The notes below the pieces were generated by a model, which saw only the letters and a list, made by a program, of their open reading frames with translations, did no database searches and was not told the DNA's origin. From Promethearchaeota archaeon (lineage in GTDB: Archaea > Asgardarchaeota > Lokiarchaeia > Sigyniarchaeales > SOKP01): a DNA stretch of 64,000 bases. The position numbers and the translations under genes were made by a program. Positions 44,646-53,304 of the stretch are shown piece by piece (position 1 is the stretch's first letter; each line of letters starts with the position of its first letter). The stretch spans positions 39,084-103,083 of the forward strand of contig JAEOTR010000030.1 in NCBI GenBank assembly GCA_016839705.1, given 5' to 3'.

Positions 44646-45647
44646 TTAAGCCCTTCCTAACCTTTGCATTAATCCTGTGATTAAAATTGGAAAAGCGATG
44701 GTGGCATCACACCAAACGCTTACCGATTTTGAATCTGGTGCATATTTTCCCCACGATTTTGATTCTGAAACGGTACAACCAGAAAGGCCACCATCATATT
44801 CCATTGCAGTATGGAGTCTAATTGAATATTTATATCCGAATTCATTATCTTTTCTTTCCAATTGTTCAACATTTTCTATATAAGGATAAATTTGTTGAGC
44901 CCAATTTCTTGGAACCCCACCCCCAACAATTATTATTCCGCATTCTTTAGCATTTTTAACAATTTGAGCGAACTTTTTTACATCATTAAGAACCCTAAAG
45001 TCGATGTCATAATTTTCTATTTCTGTGAATTTTATCAAGTCCAATGCAAATTCTGAATCAGAAATAGCAGGAACGAATATGGGAATATTTTTTTTTGCAG
45101 CAACAGATAAGATACACTTTTTAGAGATCTCTTGACCGATGAGCTTAAAAAAGTCCGAAGGCATTATTTCAAATTCTCTTGAATCAAAAATTTTTTTTAA
45201 AATTCGTAATAATTCTATTTCTGCTATGTCATAATTATCTTCAGGGAGAAATACATCATATATTCGATTAATTCTTTCTTTATACAAAAAATTATCATCA
45301 ACTTCAGAACTTCCAATATAATGCCCCCCATTTGTGACAGCATCAATAAAATCATGAGTAATATTTGCTCCGGTTGAAACTAAAACATCGACTAGATTAT
45401 GTTCCAATAATGTGCTTATCAAATTACCCATTCCCGCAGGCACCATAGCTCCGGATAGAGTTAGAATGGTTAAACATTCTTTATCAGTGACCATTTGATA
45501 TAAAATATCAAGAGCCATTCCTAACCTACCTCCCTGGAAACCGCAATTCATTAGTTCTTTTAAGAAATCATCACTATTTTTCACTTTTTTAAGATCATAC
45601 GGTACAATCTTTTTCCTCAAATATTCTTCTCTTCTAAATTGCGTCAT
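44646..45647 (-). CDS. Deoxyhypusine-synthase-family protein, copy B
   Basis: 333 residues, a close paralogue of the next gene at 45661. It has LTLSGAMVPAGMG, the NAD-binding start, VLVSTGANITHDF, GGGVPRNWAQQI and the active-site Lys in SESKSWGKY. Canonical deoxyhypusine synthases carry a His-His at the GGGVP(K)HH position that this copy lacks (RNW), so it may be a divergent form, for example one using another amine acceptor; some bacterial relatives make homospermidine. It follows copy A by 13 bases, so the two are co-transcribed. The polyamine-producing pdaD gene diverges from the pair. Confidence 0.82.
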   Translation of the reverse strand: MTQFRREEYLRKKIVPYDLKKVKNSDDFLKELMNCGFQGGRLGMALDILYQMVTDKECLTILTLSGAMVPAGMGNLISTLLEHNLVDVLVSTGANITHDFIDAVTNGGHYIGSSEVDDNFLYKERINRIYDVFLPEDNYDIAEIELLRILKKIFDSREFEIMPSDFFKLIGQEISKKCILSVAAKKNIPIFVPAISDSEFALDLIKFTEIENYDIDFRVLNDVKKFAQIVKNAKECGIIIVGGGVPRNWAQQIYPYIENVEQLERKDNEFGYKYSIRLHTAMEYDGGLSGCTVSESKSWGKYAPDSKSVSVWCDATIAFPILITGLMQRLGRA

Positions 45648-45660
45648 ATCCTAATCAACC

Positions 45661-46653
45661 TCAAATAATCTTTAAACGCTGAAATAGACCTGTTATTAAT
45701 ATTGGTAAAGCTATTGTGGCATCACACCATACACTTATATATTTTGATTCTAAATGGTATTTCCCCCAAGATTTTGATTCTGATACGGTACATCCTGATA
45801 AGCCCCCATCATATTTTGGGGCGGTATGGATTCTAATTGAATAATTATATCCCATATTTTTGATACCCTCAGTTTGATCCAAAAGAGGAAATATTTGTTG
45901 TGCCCAATTTCGAGGTACCCCACCCCCAATTATTATCGTAGCATATTTTTTTGCCTTCCTTATAATATCAGCAAACATCTGAACTTCCTTCAAAATATCG
46001 AATTGAAAGTCATATCCTTCTCTTAAAGAATATTTTATTAAGTTTAATGCAAATTCTGAGTCTGAAAAAGCGGGTATAAAAATAGGTATATTATTTTGTG
46101 CCGCAACGGATATAATACATCGGTTTTCAATCTTCTCTCCTATTTTTTTTATAAGTTCATGTGGAGTAATTTGAACTTTTTTATCATTGAAGATCTCTTT
46201 AATTATTCCTAACAATATGATTTCTGCATGTTCATAATTTTCTTCAGGGAGAAAAACATCATAGATTCTATTAATTCGAAATTTAAATAATTGGTTATCA
46301 TCTACATCTGAACTCCCCTTGAAATGTCCAATATCTGTTGTAACATCTACTAGATCATGGATAATATTAGCTCCTGTTGTAACTAAGACATCAATAAAAT
46401 GATATTCCAGTAATATGCATATTAGTTCCCCCATTCCAGCAGGAACCATCGCTCCACTTAGTGTTAAAACGGTTAAACAATCTTCTTCTACAATCATCTT
46501 CTCTAGAAGATCTAATGCTTTCCCTAAATTTCTTCCTTGAAAGCCACAGAATTTTAAAGCAGACAATAAGGCATCAATATTTTTCACTTCTTTGGGATCA
46601 AATGGCTTAATCTTTGTACTTAAATCTATTTTTTCTTTATTATTTTCTGTCAT
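45661..46653 (-). CDS. Deoxyhypusine-synthase-family protein, copy A
   Basis: 330 residues and the first gene of the pair. Same motifs as copy B: LTLSGAMVPAGMG, VLVTTGANIIHD, GGGVPRNWAQQIF and the catalytic Lys in SESKSWGKYHLESK. Deoxyhypusine synthase moves the aminobutyl group of spermidine to a Lys of translation factor aIF5A with NAD. Both copies keep the Lys but lack the His-His of the canonical group. Two intact copies in tandem suggest that one, or both as a hetero-oligomer, has a specialised role. The divergent neighbour makes agmatine, the polyamine precursor, which fits the pathway. Confidence 0.84.
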   Translation of the reverse strand: MTENNKEKIDLSTKIKPFDPKEVKNIDALLSALKFCGFQGRNLGKALDLLEKMIVEEDCLTVLTLSGAMVPAGMGELICILLEYHFIDVLVTTGANIIHDLVDVTTDIGHFKGSSDVDDNQLFKFRINRIYDVFLPEENYEHAEIILLGIIKEIFNDKKVQITPHELIKKIGEKIENRCIISVAAQNNIPIFIPAFSDSEFALNLIKYSLREGYDFQFDILKEVQMFADIIRKAKKYATIIIGGGVPRNWAQQIFPLLDQTEGIKNMGYNYSIRIHTAPKYDGGLSGCTVSESKSWGKYHLESKYISVWCDATIALPILITGLFQRLKII

Positions 46654-47000
46654 TATTTAATTTCGTTAGTAATTATATTTATTAATAAATTCCTCTTTAT
46701 ATTATTTTTCATAAACGAATTTTTACGTAATCTATTTATGATATACGAAAGAAAGTCTAAACTTTCCATCCAATTGATTGATATAGTTATAAACAAATCA
46801 ATACTTTGATTTAACATGAAATAATACATTTATATTAAGTGAATAAAGACTAATTCGACCTTGATAAGAAGCAAGAGGTTTATATTAAATCTAATAAATA
46901 ATAATTTTATACTATTTTATGGATTTCAACACATTTAAAAACTTGTGATTCTTTCTTATATCTTAGATAATTATCGCAATATAAAAGGTGTTAGTTAAGA
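46654..47000. other. Divergent intergenic region between the DHS pair and pdaD
   Basis: About 350 AT-rich bases. TATA-like stretches (CATTTATATTAAG near 46827 and GGTTTATATTAAATC near 46879) point rightward to pdaD. A shared control region for pdaD and the DHS pair is plausible. No RNA gene or repeat is evident. Confidence 0.4.
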
Positions 47001-47549
47001 ATGTCGTTTGTTCCTAAAGCTGTCTTTTTTGTAACAGGCAAAGGCTATCATAAATCTAAACTAGGTTCATTCGAACAAGCCTTACGTAATGCGGATATAG
47101 CAATATATAATATTGTTAAAGTAAGTTCAATATTACCCCCATACTGTTTAGAAATTCCGAAAGAAGATGGGCTTGCGCAATTAAGGTCAGGTCAAGTTGT
47201 ATTTACAGTATTAAGTCGAGTCAGTAGTAATGAATATAACCGTCTAATCTCTGCTTCTATTGGTGTTGCAAAACCAGCAGACACAAGAACTTATGGCTAT
47301 TTAAGTGAACATCATGAATTTGGCGTTAAACCAGAAAAAGCGGGAGAATTTGCGGAGGATTTAGCAGCAGAAATGCTTGCCACCACTCTTGGCGTTTCTT
47401 TTGATCCAGAAGCAAATTATGATGAAAAAAAAGAAATTTTTAAAATGGATGGAAAAATCGTTGAAACTAAAAATTATACAGAATCAGGCGTAGTAAGAGA
47501 AGAAGGGGAGTGGCTGACTGTAATAGCAGCAGCAGTTTTTATTTTATAA
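47001..47549 (+). CDS. pdaD: Pyruvoyl-dependent arginine decarboxylase
   Basis: 182 residues, the family length. The self-cleavage site is KVSSILPP, between Ser42 and Ser43; Ser43 becomes the pyruvoyl group. The conserved ISASIGVA, EHHEFG (with the catalytic Glu) and the long C-terminal strand region are present. It converts arginine to agmatine, the start of archaeal polyamine synthesis. GGTG lies upstream of the ATG. It diverges from the two deoxyhypusine-synthase-family genes, which act further down polyamine metabolism. Confidence 0.95.
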   Translation: MSFVPKAVFFVTGKGYHKSKLGSFEQALRNADIAIYNIVKVSSILPPYCLEIPKEDGLAQLRSGQVVFTVLSRVSSNEYNRLISASIGVAKPADTRTYGYLSEHHEFGVKPEKAGEFAEDLAAEMLATTLGVSFDPEANYDEKKEIFKMDGKIVETKNYTESGVVREEGEWLTVIAAAVFIL

Positions 47550-47660
47550 TCTGATGATATTTTGGATACTGACGATATATCTATTTTTTATAATTTTTTA
47601 TAATAAAATAAAGAACTTACGAATAACTTTAGAGAAATTAAATACTTCTCTGGCATATTT

Positions 47661-48149
47661 TTACCAACAATGGAATTCAGAAAATTTTCTGTATTTTTCT
47701 AACCAGGGACAAAATTTATATGTAGAATAATCCTCGGTTATTTCTTCTCCGGGTTGAATATCCCTGTCAGCAATTGCACAAAATCCGGGTTCATCCTTAG
47801 AAGTTCCAGAGTTAGCATTAGATGAATGGTTAATGTATCTTGAATCATCCAAGCAAAAAACTAAGGTATCAGTATCTTTTTCATAATAAGAATACGTGAG
47901 TACACATTCTATATAATTATTCGTTAAAGGTGATTTATCTGAGGTCATTAGCGTTAAAAACTGTTCCTTTGTCATGATTAGAACATCTTGTGGTCGAGCA
48001 TGCCAAAAAATTGTTTTTTCTGGTATAAACTTCTTTGCAAATACTCCTAAGCCATGAATCTTACTTGGTTTAACTTCTGCATATTCCATAAATGGATTTA
48101 TTGGAGTTAGGTTATAGGGAATTTTTTTAATATGGTTCTTTAATACCAT
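47661..48149 (-). CDS. SET-domain protein, putative lysine methyltransferase
   Basis: 162 residues. The SET core is visible: SKIHGLGVFAKKFIPEKTIF (N-terminal SET strand), then YINHSSNANSGTS (the NHS motif that binds SAM), FCAIADRDIQPGEEITEDY (catalytic Tyr). It should methylate Lys on a protein such as a chromatin or ribosomal protein. It is short, without pre- or post-SET zinc clusters except a single C-terminal Cys-rich end (KFCPWL, FHCW). GAGG precedes the ATG. It lies between pdaD and a broken protease gene. Confidence 0.88.
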   Translation of the reverse strand: MVLKNHIKKIPYNLTPINPFMEYAEVKPSKIHGLGVFAKKFIPEKTIFWHARPQDVLIMTKEQFLTLMTSDKSPLTNNYIECVLTYSYYEKDTDTLVFCLDDSRYINHSSNANSGTSKDEPGFCAIADRDIQPGEEITEDYSTYKFCPWLEKYRKFSEFHCW

Positions 48150-48359
48150 AGGTTTCCTCGCTTTTTCTTGGTCAATTGAATGAGATAAAATTATATTAAT
48201 TATCAGTGCAGATCAGTGTTATCATTAATCATCTTTGAGTTAAATCTAAGAATTGATTTCATAACGCCAACACTTCATCGAGATTAGTAAGGGGTATCCA
48301 AGCCCTAATAATCCCACTCGATATAATTTTATCTCATAATTATTAAAAACTACTAACTA

Positions 48360-49319
48360 TTAATTGTTTTTCCACATTCGATCAATAAATATTAGTATAA
48401 TCGGTGTAATTATTTGAATAATATCTGATGCAAGAGTTGCTGGTAAAAACTCAAAAGTGAGATTTCCTACTGTGTGCAGCAATGCTGTGGATAAAACGCT
48501 TCCCCCAGTACGATTATAAAGCCAAGTAAGAATAATAGTTATTTTTAAAGTGTTTAATAGAAAAAGGATGAATTGAAAAGGAGAATCATATTGAGGTAAA
48601 TACATAGGCGCGTGCCAAAGTCCCCAAATTAGACCCAAAATTAAGCTTGAAACAAGAGGAAAATATTTCAATTGCAGTTTAGGTAAAATAAAACCACGCC
48701 AGCCTGGTTCTTCATTAGTACCTGCTCCAAAGAAAAAAGTGTATAAAAAAGTAAGAATTATTAATCCTACAAGCTCAAATCCACTAGGTAAGCTTAACCA
48801 TATAACAGTTCCACCAATTCCGAGGGTAATAGGATTCCTATGAAAAAAATGGTGGGTAGATATAGAATTGCGAATATATACAAAGCAAAATGTCCTTTAG
48901 GTTTTATATATGATTGAAATATGGTTTTAACATCATCATTTTGAGAAAAACCAGAATATACCATAATTGCCGGCAATAAGCCTAGAAAAAAAGCGGCTAC
49001 TATGATTATTAAAGAAATAGATGCACTTTGTATCAAATAATTCATAATGAAAGTGATTGTAGCGATTATCCAGACGATTAAAAAAACAATCCACTTAACA
49101 AGTGAATTATTGTTATTTTGTTTATCACCAGTTATTTTAGATATTAGCAATGCCATAATAGCGGGTGCGTAGATTGCAAATATAACAAACAATAGAGTAA
49201 TATCGTTAGGAATTAAAACATAAATTAATAAAAACTATCCACGAAAATGTAAAAGTTAATATAAAGAAAGTAAGTAATGGATAGCACTTAATAACGTCAT
49301 TTATTTTAACTATAATTAT
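48360..49319 (-). pseudogene. Broken CPBP-family intramembrane protease
   Basis: Three frames must be joined to read one CPBP (CAAX protease/bacteriocin-processing) membrane protein. Piece 1 (from about 49313) encodes CYPLLTFFILTFTFSWIVF; piece 2 (49219-48794) begins VLIPNDITLLFVIF; piece 3 (about 48820-48360) includes TNEEPGWRGFILP (motif 1), WGLWHAPMYL (motif 2) and LLHTVGN (motif 3). Frameshifts lie near 49217 and near 48820. Motifs are intact, so the breaks may be recent. Two separate indels make a sequencing error less likely than decay. Such proteases often protect against bacteriocins or process prenylated proteins. A probable ATA start at 49313 lies seven bases after GGGGA. Confidence 0.78.
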
Positions 49320-49358
49320 ATCCCCTATTCGATTTTTTAAATTTTTATAATAATTCTT

Positions 49359-50672
49359 TTATTTTAAGTGTTCTGGAATTCTTTGATTTCTATATAAATC
49401 TTCATACGTTTCTTCTTGCCTAATTTTGAAAGTTTTACCATTACTTATTAGAATCTCTGCTGTACGAGGTCTTGAATTATATAAACTGCTCATTACAAAT
49501 CCATAAGCACCAGCGTCTAATATTGCAAGATATTCTTCTTCTTTTAACTCTGGTATTACTCTTTCTTTACCGATAACATCCCCAGATTCGCAAATTGGAC
49601 CAACCACGTCATATTTGATCCTATCCCGCTCTTGATTCTCTAAACATGGGATGATATGATGATAGGAGCCATACATAGTAGGTCTAATTAAAGTATTAAA
49701 CCCTGCGTTAATCCCCGCAAATTTTTTATAGCCATTATCTTTGACAGTGTTTATTTGTGCCAAAATAATGCTTGACTCGGCCGAAAGATAGCGTCCAGGC
49801 TCAATAATAAAACATGGTTCGCCAAGATCTCCACGTGTTACTAGATCCTTAAACCTTTCTACAACAACATCTTTATAAATACCTAAATCCAACGGATCTT
49901 CTTCTGGACGATATGGTATTCCTAAACCTCCCCCAAAATCTATGAATTCCAACTTAATATTAATTACATCGGTTAAATGAGTAATTATAGTAAGATACTT
50001 TTCTACAGCTTTTTCATAATCATAAGCATTGAGGATCCCTGAACCGATATGGATATGTGTCCCAAATCTTTTAAATCCTAATTCTTTTGCCAGAGAGTAT
50101 GCTTCTATAACTTGGTCTTCAAGGATGCCAAACTTTATCATTTTTCCAGCGGTTATAGTATGAGAATGATGCCCTGCTCCGAATTCTGGATTAATTCTAA
50201 ATGATATTGCTTGTTTTTCTAATTCTAAATCATCATAGATTTTACTTAATCGTCTTAATTGACTAATACAGTCTAAATTTATATGTACCTTATACTCAAC
50301 CGCAAATTTAAGATCCTCATTAGTAAACATGTTTCCTGTAAAAAATATCTTTTCCGGGGGAATACCCACCTTAAAACATTCATGAATTTCTCCTGTTGAT
50401 GTACAATCAAAAGAAGCCCCTTCTGAATTCAAAATTTTTAAAACCGATAAGCTTGAATTTGCTTTTACAGCAAAATAGATACTATTTCTCTCATAAATGG
50501 AATCCAAAGTTTGTTTTAAATCTCGATACATTTTCCTAATCATTTCTTCATTAATCACATATATAGGAGTACCATATTCTTCGGCCATCTCTATAGTGTT
50601 TACATTAGCGAAATGTAGAATTCCATCTTTATATTGTAAATCTTTATTTTTTAACCATTCAGCATATTCCAT
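49359..50672 (-). CDS. lysA: Diaminopimelate decarboxylase
   Basis: 437-residue PLP enzyme of the alanine-racemase fold that makes L-lysine from meso-diaminopimelate. The PLP Lys is Lys70 in YFAVKANSS. Also visible are the glycine-rich DFGGGLGIPY, the HIHIGSG phosphate loop and the C-terminal GPICESGDV with the catalytic Cys followed by DAGAYGFVMSS. It lies 18 bases downstream of dapF on the same strand, so both form an operon. AAGG precedes the ATG. Confidence 0.96.
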   Translation of the reverse strand: MEYAEWLKNKDLQYKDGILHFANVNTIEMAEEYGTPIYVINEEMIRKMYRDLKQTLDSIYERNSIYFAVKANSSLSVLKILNSEGASFDCTSTGEIHECFKVGIPPEKIFFTGNMFTNEDLKFAVEYKVHINLDCISQLRRLSKIYDDLELEKQAISFRINPEFGAGHHSHTITAGKMIKFGILEDQVIEAYSLAKELGFKRFGTHIHIGSGILNAYDYEKAVEKYLTIITHLTDVINIKLEFIDFGGGLGIPYRPEEDPLDLGIYKDVVVERFKDLVTRGDLGEPCFIIEPGRYLSAESSIILAQINTVKDNGYKKFAGINAGFNTLIRPTMYGSYHHIIPCLENQERDRIKYDVVGPICESGDVIGKERVIPELKEEEYLAILDAGAYGFVMSSLYNSRPRTAEILISNGKTFKIRQEETYEDLYRNQRIPEHLK

Positions 50673-50690
50673 GATACAATCCTTTTTTAT

Positions 50691-51563
50691 TTATATTTCA
50701 ATCTCTTCGATTATTCCATTAAAAACTTTATTAATTGGACCTTCCATAAGAACAGTTTTACCGGAATATTCTATTTTAAGGTCTCCTCCGTCGTTGTGTA
50801 CGATAATTGGAGTATATTTTTTGAATATTCCGAGAATAGAACCCGCAACTACGGTAGCGCAAGCTCCCGTTCCACAGGATTTGGTAATACCGACTCCTCT
50901 TTCAAATACTCGCATAATACATTCCTTATCAGAAACGACTTTTACAAATTCTACATTTGTTTTATTTGGAAAACGCTCATGAGCTTCTACCAAACCACCA
51001 TACTTATTCAATTTGTCGTCATTTAACTGTTCTTTAACAAAAATTATCGCATGGGGATTTCCCATTGATACTGCTGTAAATTTGAAAATTTTATCTAAGA
51101 TAGGAATCGGTTCATTTACACATTTATTTGAAAAACCCTCAGATATGACCGGTATTTCTTCACAATTTAAAATTGGAGGTCCCATGTCGATTTGAACACC
51201 CTCAACAATCCCTCCGTTAAGAGTTAATTTAGCACCCATAACTCCCTTAAGTGTTTCAATGCTGATCTCTTCCTTCTTGACAATTTCGTGTTCATAAACA
51301 TACTTTGAAAAGCATCTAATCCCGTTTCCACACATTTCCGCTTCAGAGCCATCATTATTGAATATTCGCATCTTAACATCTGCTTCATTTGAATTATTAA
51401 CAAAGATTAAACCATCCGCACCAATTGAAAAGTGAATTTCGCATAATTTAATTGCTAAATCGGGCTTCTTATTTTCAGGTATATTCCATTTAATATCATT
51501 AATTATGATATAGTCATTTCCAAGGGCGTGGTACTTGGAAAACGATAAATTTTCAAATTTCAT
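50691..51563 (-). CDS. dapF: Diaminopimelate epimerase
   Basis: 290 residues. The two catalytic cysteines are in EMCGNGIRC (Cys78) and KSCGTGACAT (near 231), the pair that removes and returns the alpha proton to convert LL- to meso-diaminopimelate. FSKYHALGNDYI at the start is the usual N-terminal motif. It is the first gene of the dapF-lysA operon and diverges from a TrmB-type regulator, which might control it. dapA-dapB lie elsewhere in the window. Confidence 0.96.
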   Translation of the reverse strand: MKFENLSFSKYHALGNDYIIINDIKWNIPENKKPDLAIKLCEIHFSIGADGLIFVNNSNEADVKMRIFNNDGSEAEMCGNGIRCFSKYVYEHEIVKKEEISIETLKGVMGAKLTLNGGIVEGVQIDMGPPILNCEEIPVISEGFSNKCVNEPIPILDKIFKFTAVSMGNPHAIIFVKEQLNDDKLNKYGGLVEAHERFPNKTNVEFVKVVSDKECIMRVFERGVGITKSCGTGACATVVAGSILGIFKKYTPIIVHNDGGDLKIEYSGKTVLMEGPINKVFNGIIEEIEI

Positions 51564-51678
51564 TTTAAAATCATCTTGAGTATAGATTAAATCTTATTAT
51601 ATAATAATATCAATAATAAAATTTAAATGTTATTTGTGTATATATACATATATACACATCTATGTGAGATCATCCATA

Positions 51679-52596
51679 TTGAGAGAAGAAAATTTAGTTG
51701 AATCATTAGAAAACATTGGATTAACTCATAACCAATCATTGATCTATTTCACTTTAATAAAAGCTGGGAAGAATGGAAGTATAGTCCGTGATTTAGATCA
51801 TGCTACTGATATCAAAAGGACTAATATTTACCCTATTTTGCATGAATTAATTGATCTTGGTTGTATTATTGAAGGTGGATATGCCGAAAAATCAAAAAAT
51901 GCAGCAATTTATACTGCTATAGAACCGATATTTTTTATTGACCACCTTATTCAAAAAAAGAGAGACGAAATAAATCACCTACAAAAATTTAAAGAAACCA
52001 ACGCAAAATCATTACAATATATATTTCAAGAGGGGATAGAAATAACTCTCGATGAAATTGATCCAATTTTAAGAGAATATTTTAAGCCATTGATAATGTC
52101 AGGTTGGAAGATTCATTCCATTGTAAAAAGGAATGATATCCCAATGTTTGATTACGAGGTTCATGATTGTATGCTTTATGCACCTCATGCGAGTATCTTA
52201 AAAGATTGTAGCTTCCACTTATTTACATTTGGTTATGATATTCAAAATGATAAAAGTGCCCTTGAATTCTTTACTCAGAGTTTAAAGAGAAAAACGAAAG
52301 AAATAAAATCCTATTTTTTTGATATAAAGCAAATTCAGTTACTAGATGAGAAAGTTGAATTCTTTAACAATACATTTCAAAGCTATAAAATGCGGATTAA
52401 AATTAACGACCTTAAAAATTCAAAATATTTTTCAGAAGAATTGAAAGAAAATACCAATATGAAAAACGACATTTATTTTGAGATTGGAAAGGCAGTTATT
52501 ATGCCCATTAAGAACAAATTATTTTATTTCTGGGCTGAATCTAACCAAATTTTAAGTGAAATTATTGAACCTATTATTAAGATTGAAAAACTTTAA
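51679..52596 (+). CDS. TrmB-type transcription regulator
   Basis: 305 residues from TTG 51679. Residues about 5-80 form the TrmB winged helix (LENIGLTHNQSLIYFTLIKA and KRTNIYPILHELIDLGCI); a coiled linker (about 90-120) and a large alpha/beta effector region follow. TrmB-family proteins sense sugars or other metabolites and repress or activate nearby genes. The start is uncertain: an ATA at 51676 stands seven bases after GTGAG, and a longer frame from GTG 51634 has no ribosome site. It diverges from dapF, 116 bases apart. Confidence 0.83.
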   Translation: MREENLVESLENIGLTHNQSLIYFTLIKAGKNGSIVRDLDHATDIKRTNIYPILHELIDLGCIIEGGYAEKSKNAAIYTAIEPIFFIDHLIQKKRDEINHLQKFKETNAKSLQYIFQEGIEITLDEIDPILREYFKPLIMSGWKIHSIVKRNDIPMFDYEVHDCMLYAPHASILKDCSFHLFTFGYDIQNDKSALEFFTQSLKRKTKEIKSYFFDIKQIQLLDEKVEFFNNTFQSYKMRIKINDLKNSKYFSEELKENTNMKNDIYFEIGKAVIMPIKNKLFYFWAESNQILSEIIEPIIKIEKL

Positions 52597-52669
52597 TTAA
52601 AAAAATTAAAATGAAAAATTTTAAAATTTGTAATGAAATATCTATTTTATTAGAATTCGAAGTTACAAC

Positions 52670-53185
52670 ATGATGAATAAGAAAAAAGTCATCTTGCTTT
52701 TATCCTTATTTTTCTTCTTGGTACCAACCATTAATGTCAAAGCTTTTTCATATATTGACTATATTAATAATGGAAATTATGCCTTTTTTTTATTCGACCT
52801 GGGAACAGGAAATAGTACTGAAATCAGCGTTACTCATGACGAGAATGGAAATTTTACTCTTTTTCTGTTTAACACACGCCCGATTGAAGCGTATGTGAAA
52901 GGTGATAAAACTCTTGATAATCGGATTTTTAGTCACGTAATTAGCTCTAGTTTGATTGATAGCCCTTATATTAATTTTACCGCCCCAGAAACTAAAGTTT
53001 ATTATATAGAGGTAATATTAGTAGGTGGCGGACCAGATACTTATACTTTAACAAGCACCAAGGACTTAACCCGATATTATCTTCCAATTATTCCAGGATT
53101 TCAAACTGAATTACTTTTGTTTTCATCAATTCTCTCAGTAGGATTAATTCTTATATTATATAAAAAAAAAATAAGGAAAAATTAG
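52670..53185 (+). CDS. Exported protein with C-terminal membrane anchor
   Basis: 171 residues. A signal peptide (KKKVILLLSLFFFLVPTINVKAFS) precedes a beta-rich extracellular domain (about 25-135), and a single C-terminal membrane helix (LLLFSSILSVGLILILY) ends with a basic KKKIRKN tail facing the cytoplasm. The domain resembles PPC-like beta sandwiches in its strand pattern (NYAFFLFDLGTGN ... YYIEVILVGG). Its C-terminal 40 residues recur as a fragment at 55016. It may be a cell-surface or secretory protein of unknown role. Confidence 0.65.
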   Translation: MMNKKKVILLLSLFFFLVPTINVKAFSYIDYINNGNYAFFLFDLGTGNSTEISVTHDENGNFTLFLFNTRPIEAYVKGDKTLDNRIFSHVISSSLIDSPYINFTAPETKVYYIEVILVGGGPDTYTLTSTKDLTRYYLPIIPGFQTELLLFSSILSVGLILILYKKKIRKN

Positions 53186-53304
53186 AGCAACATTTTTAAT
53201 TATCCTATATATATTTTCTTTTAAGTGATTTTTCTAAGTTATCATTACAATTAGATCATTTTTTACTTAAAATTCTATAGTTAGAAAGCTAAAAGGTAAA
53301 AAAA

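Noticed and set aside
50497..50982. 161-codon frame on the plus strand
   Set aside because: It is antisense to the lysA and dapF genes, both with clear catalytic motifs.
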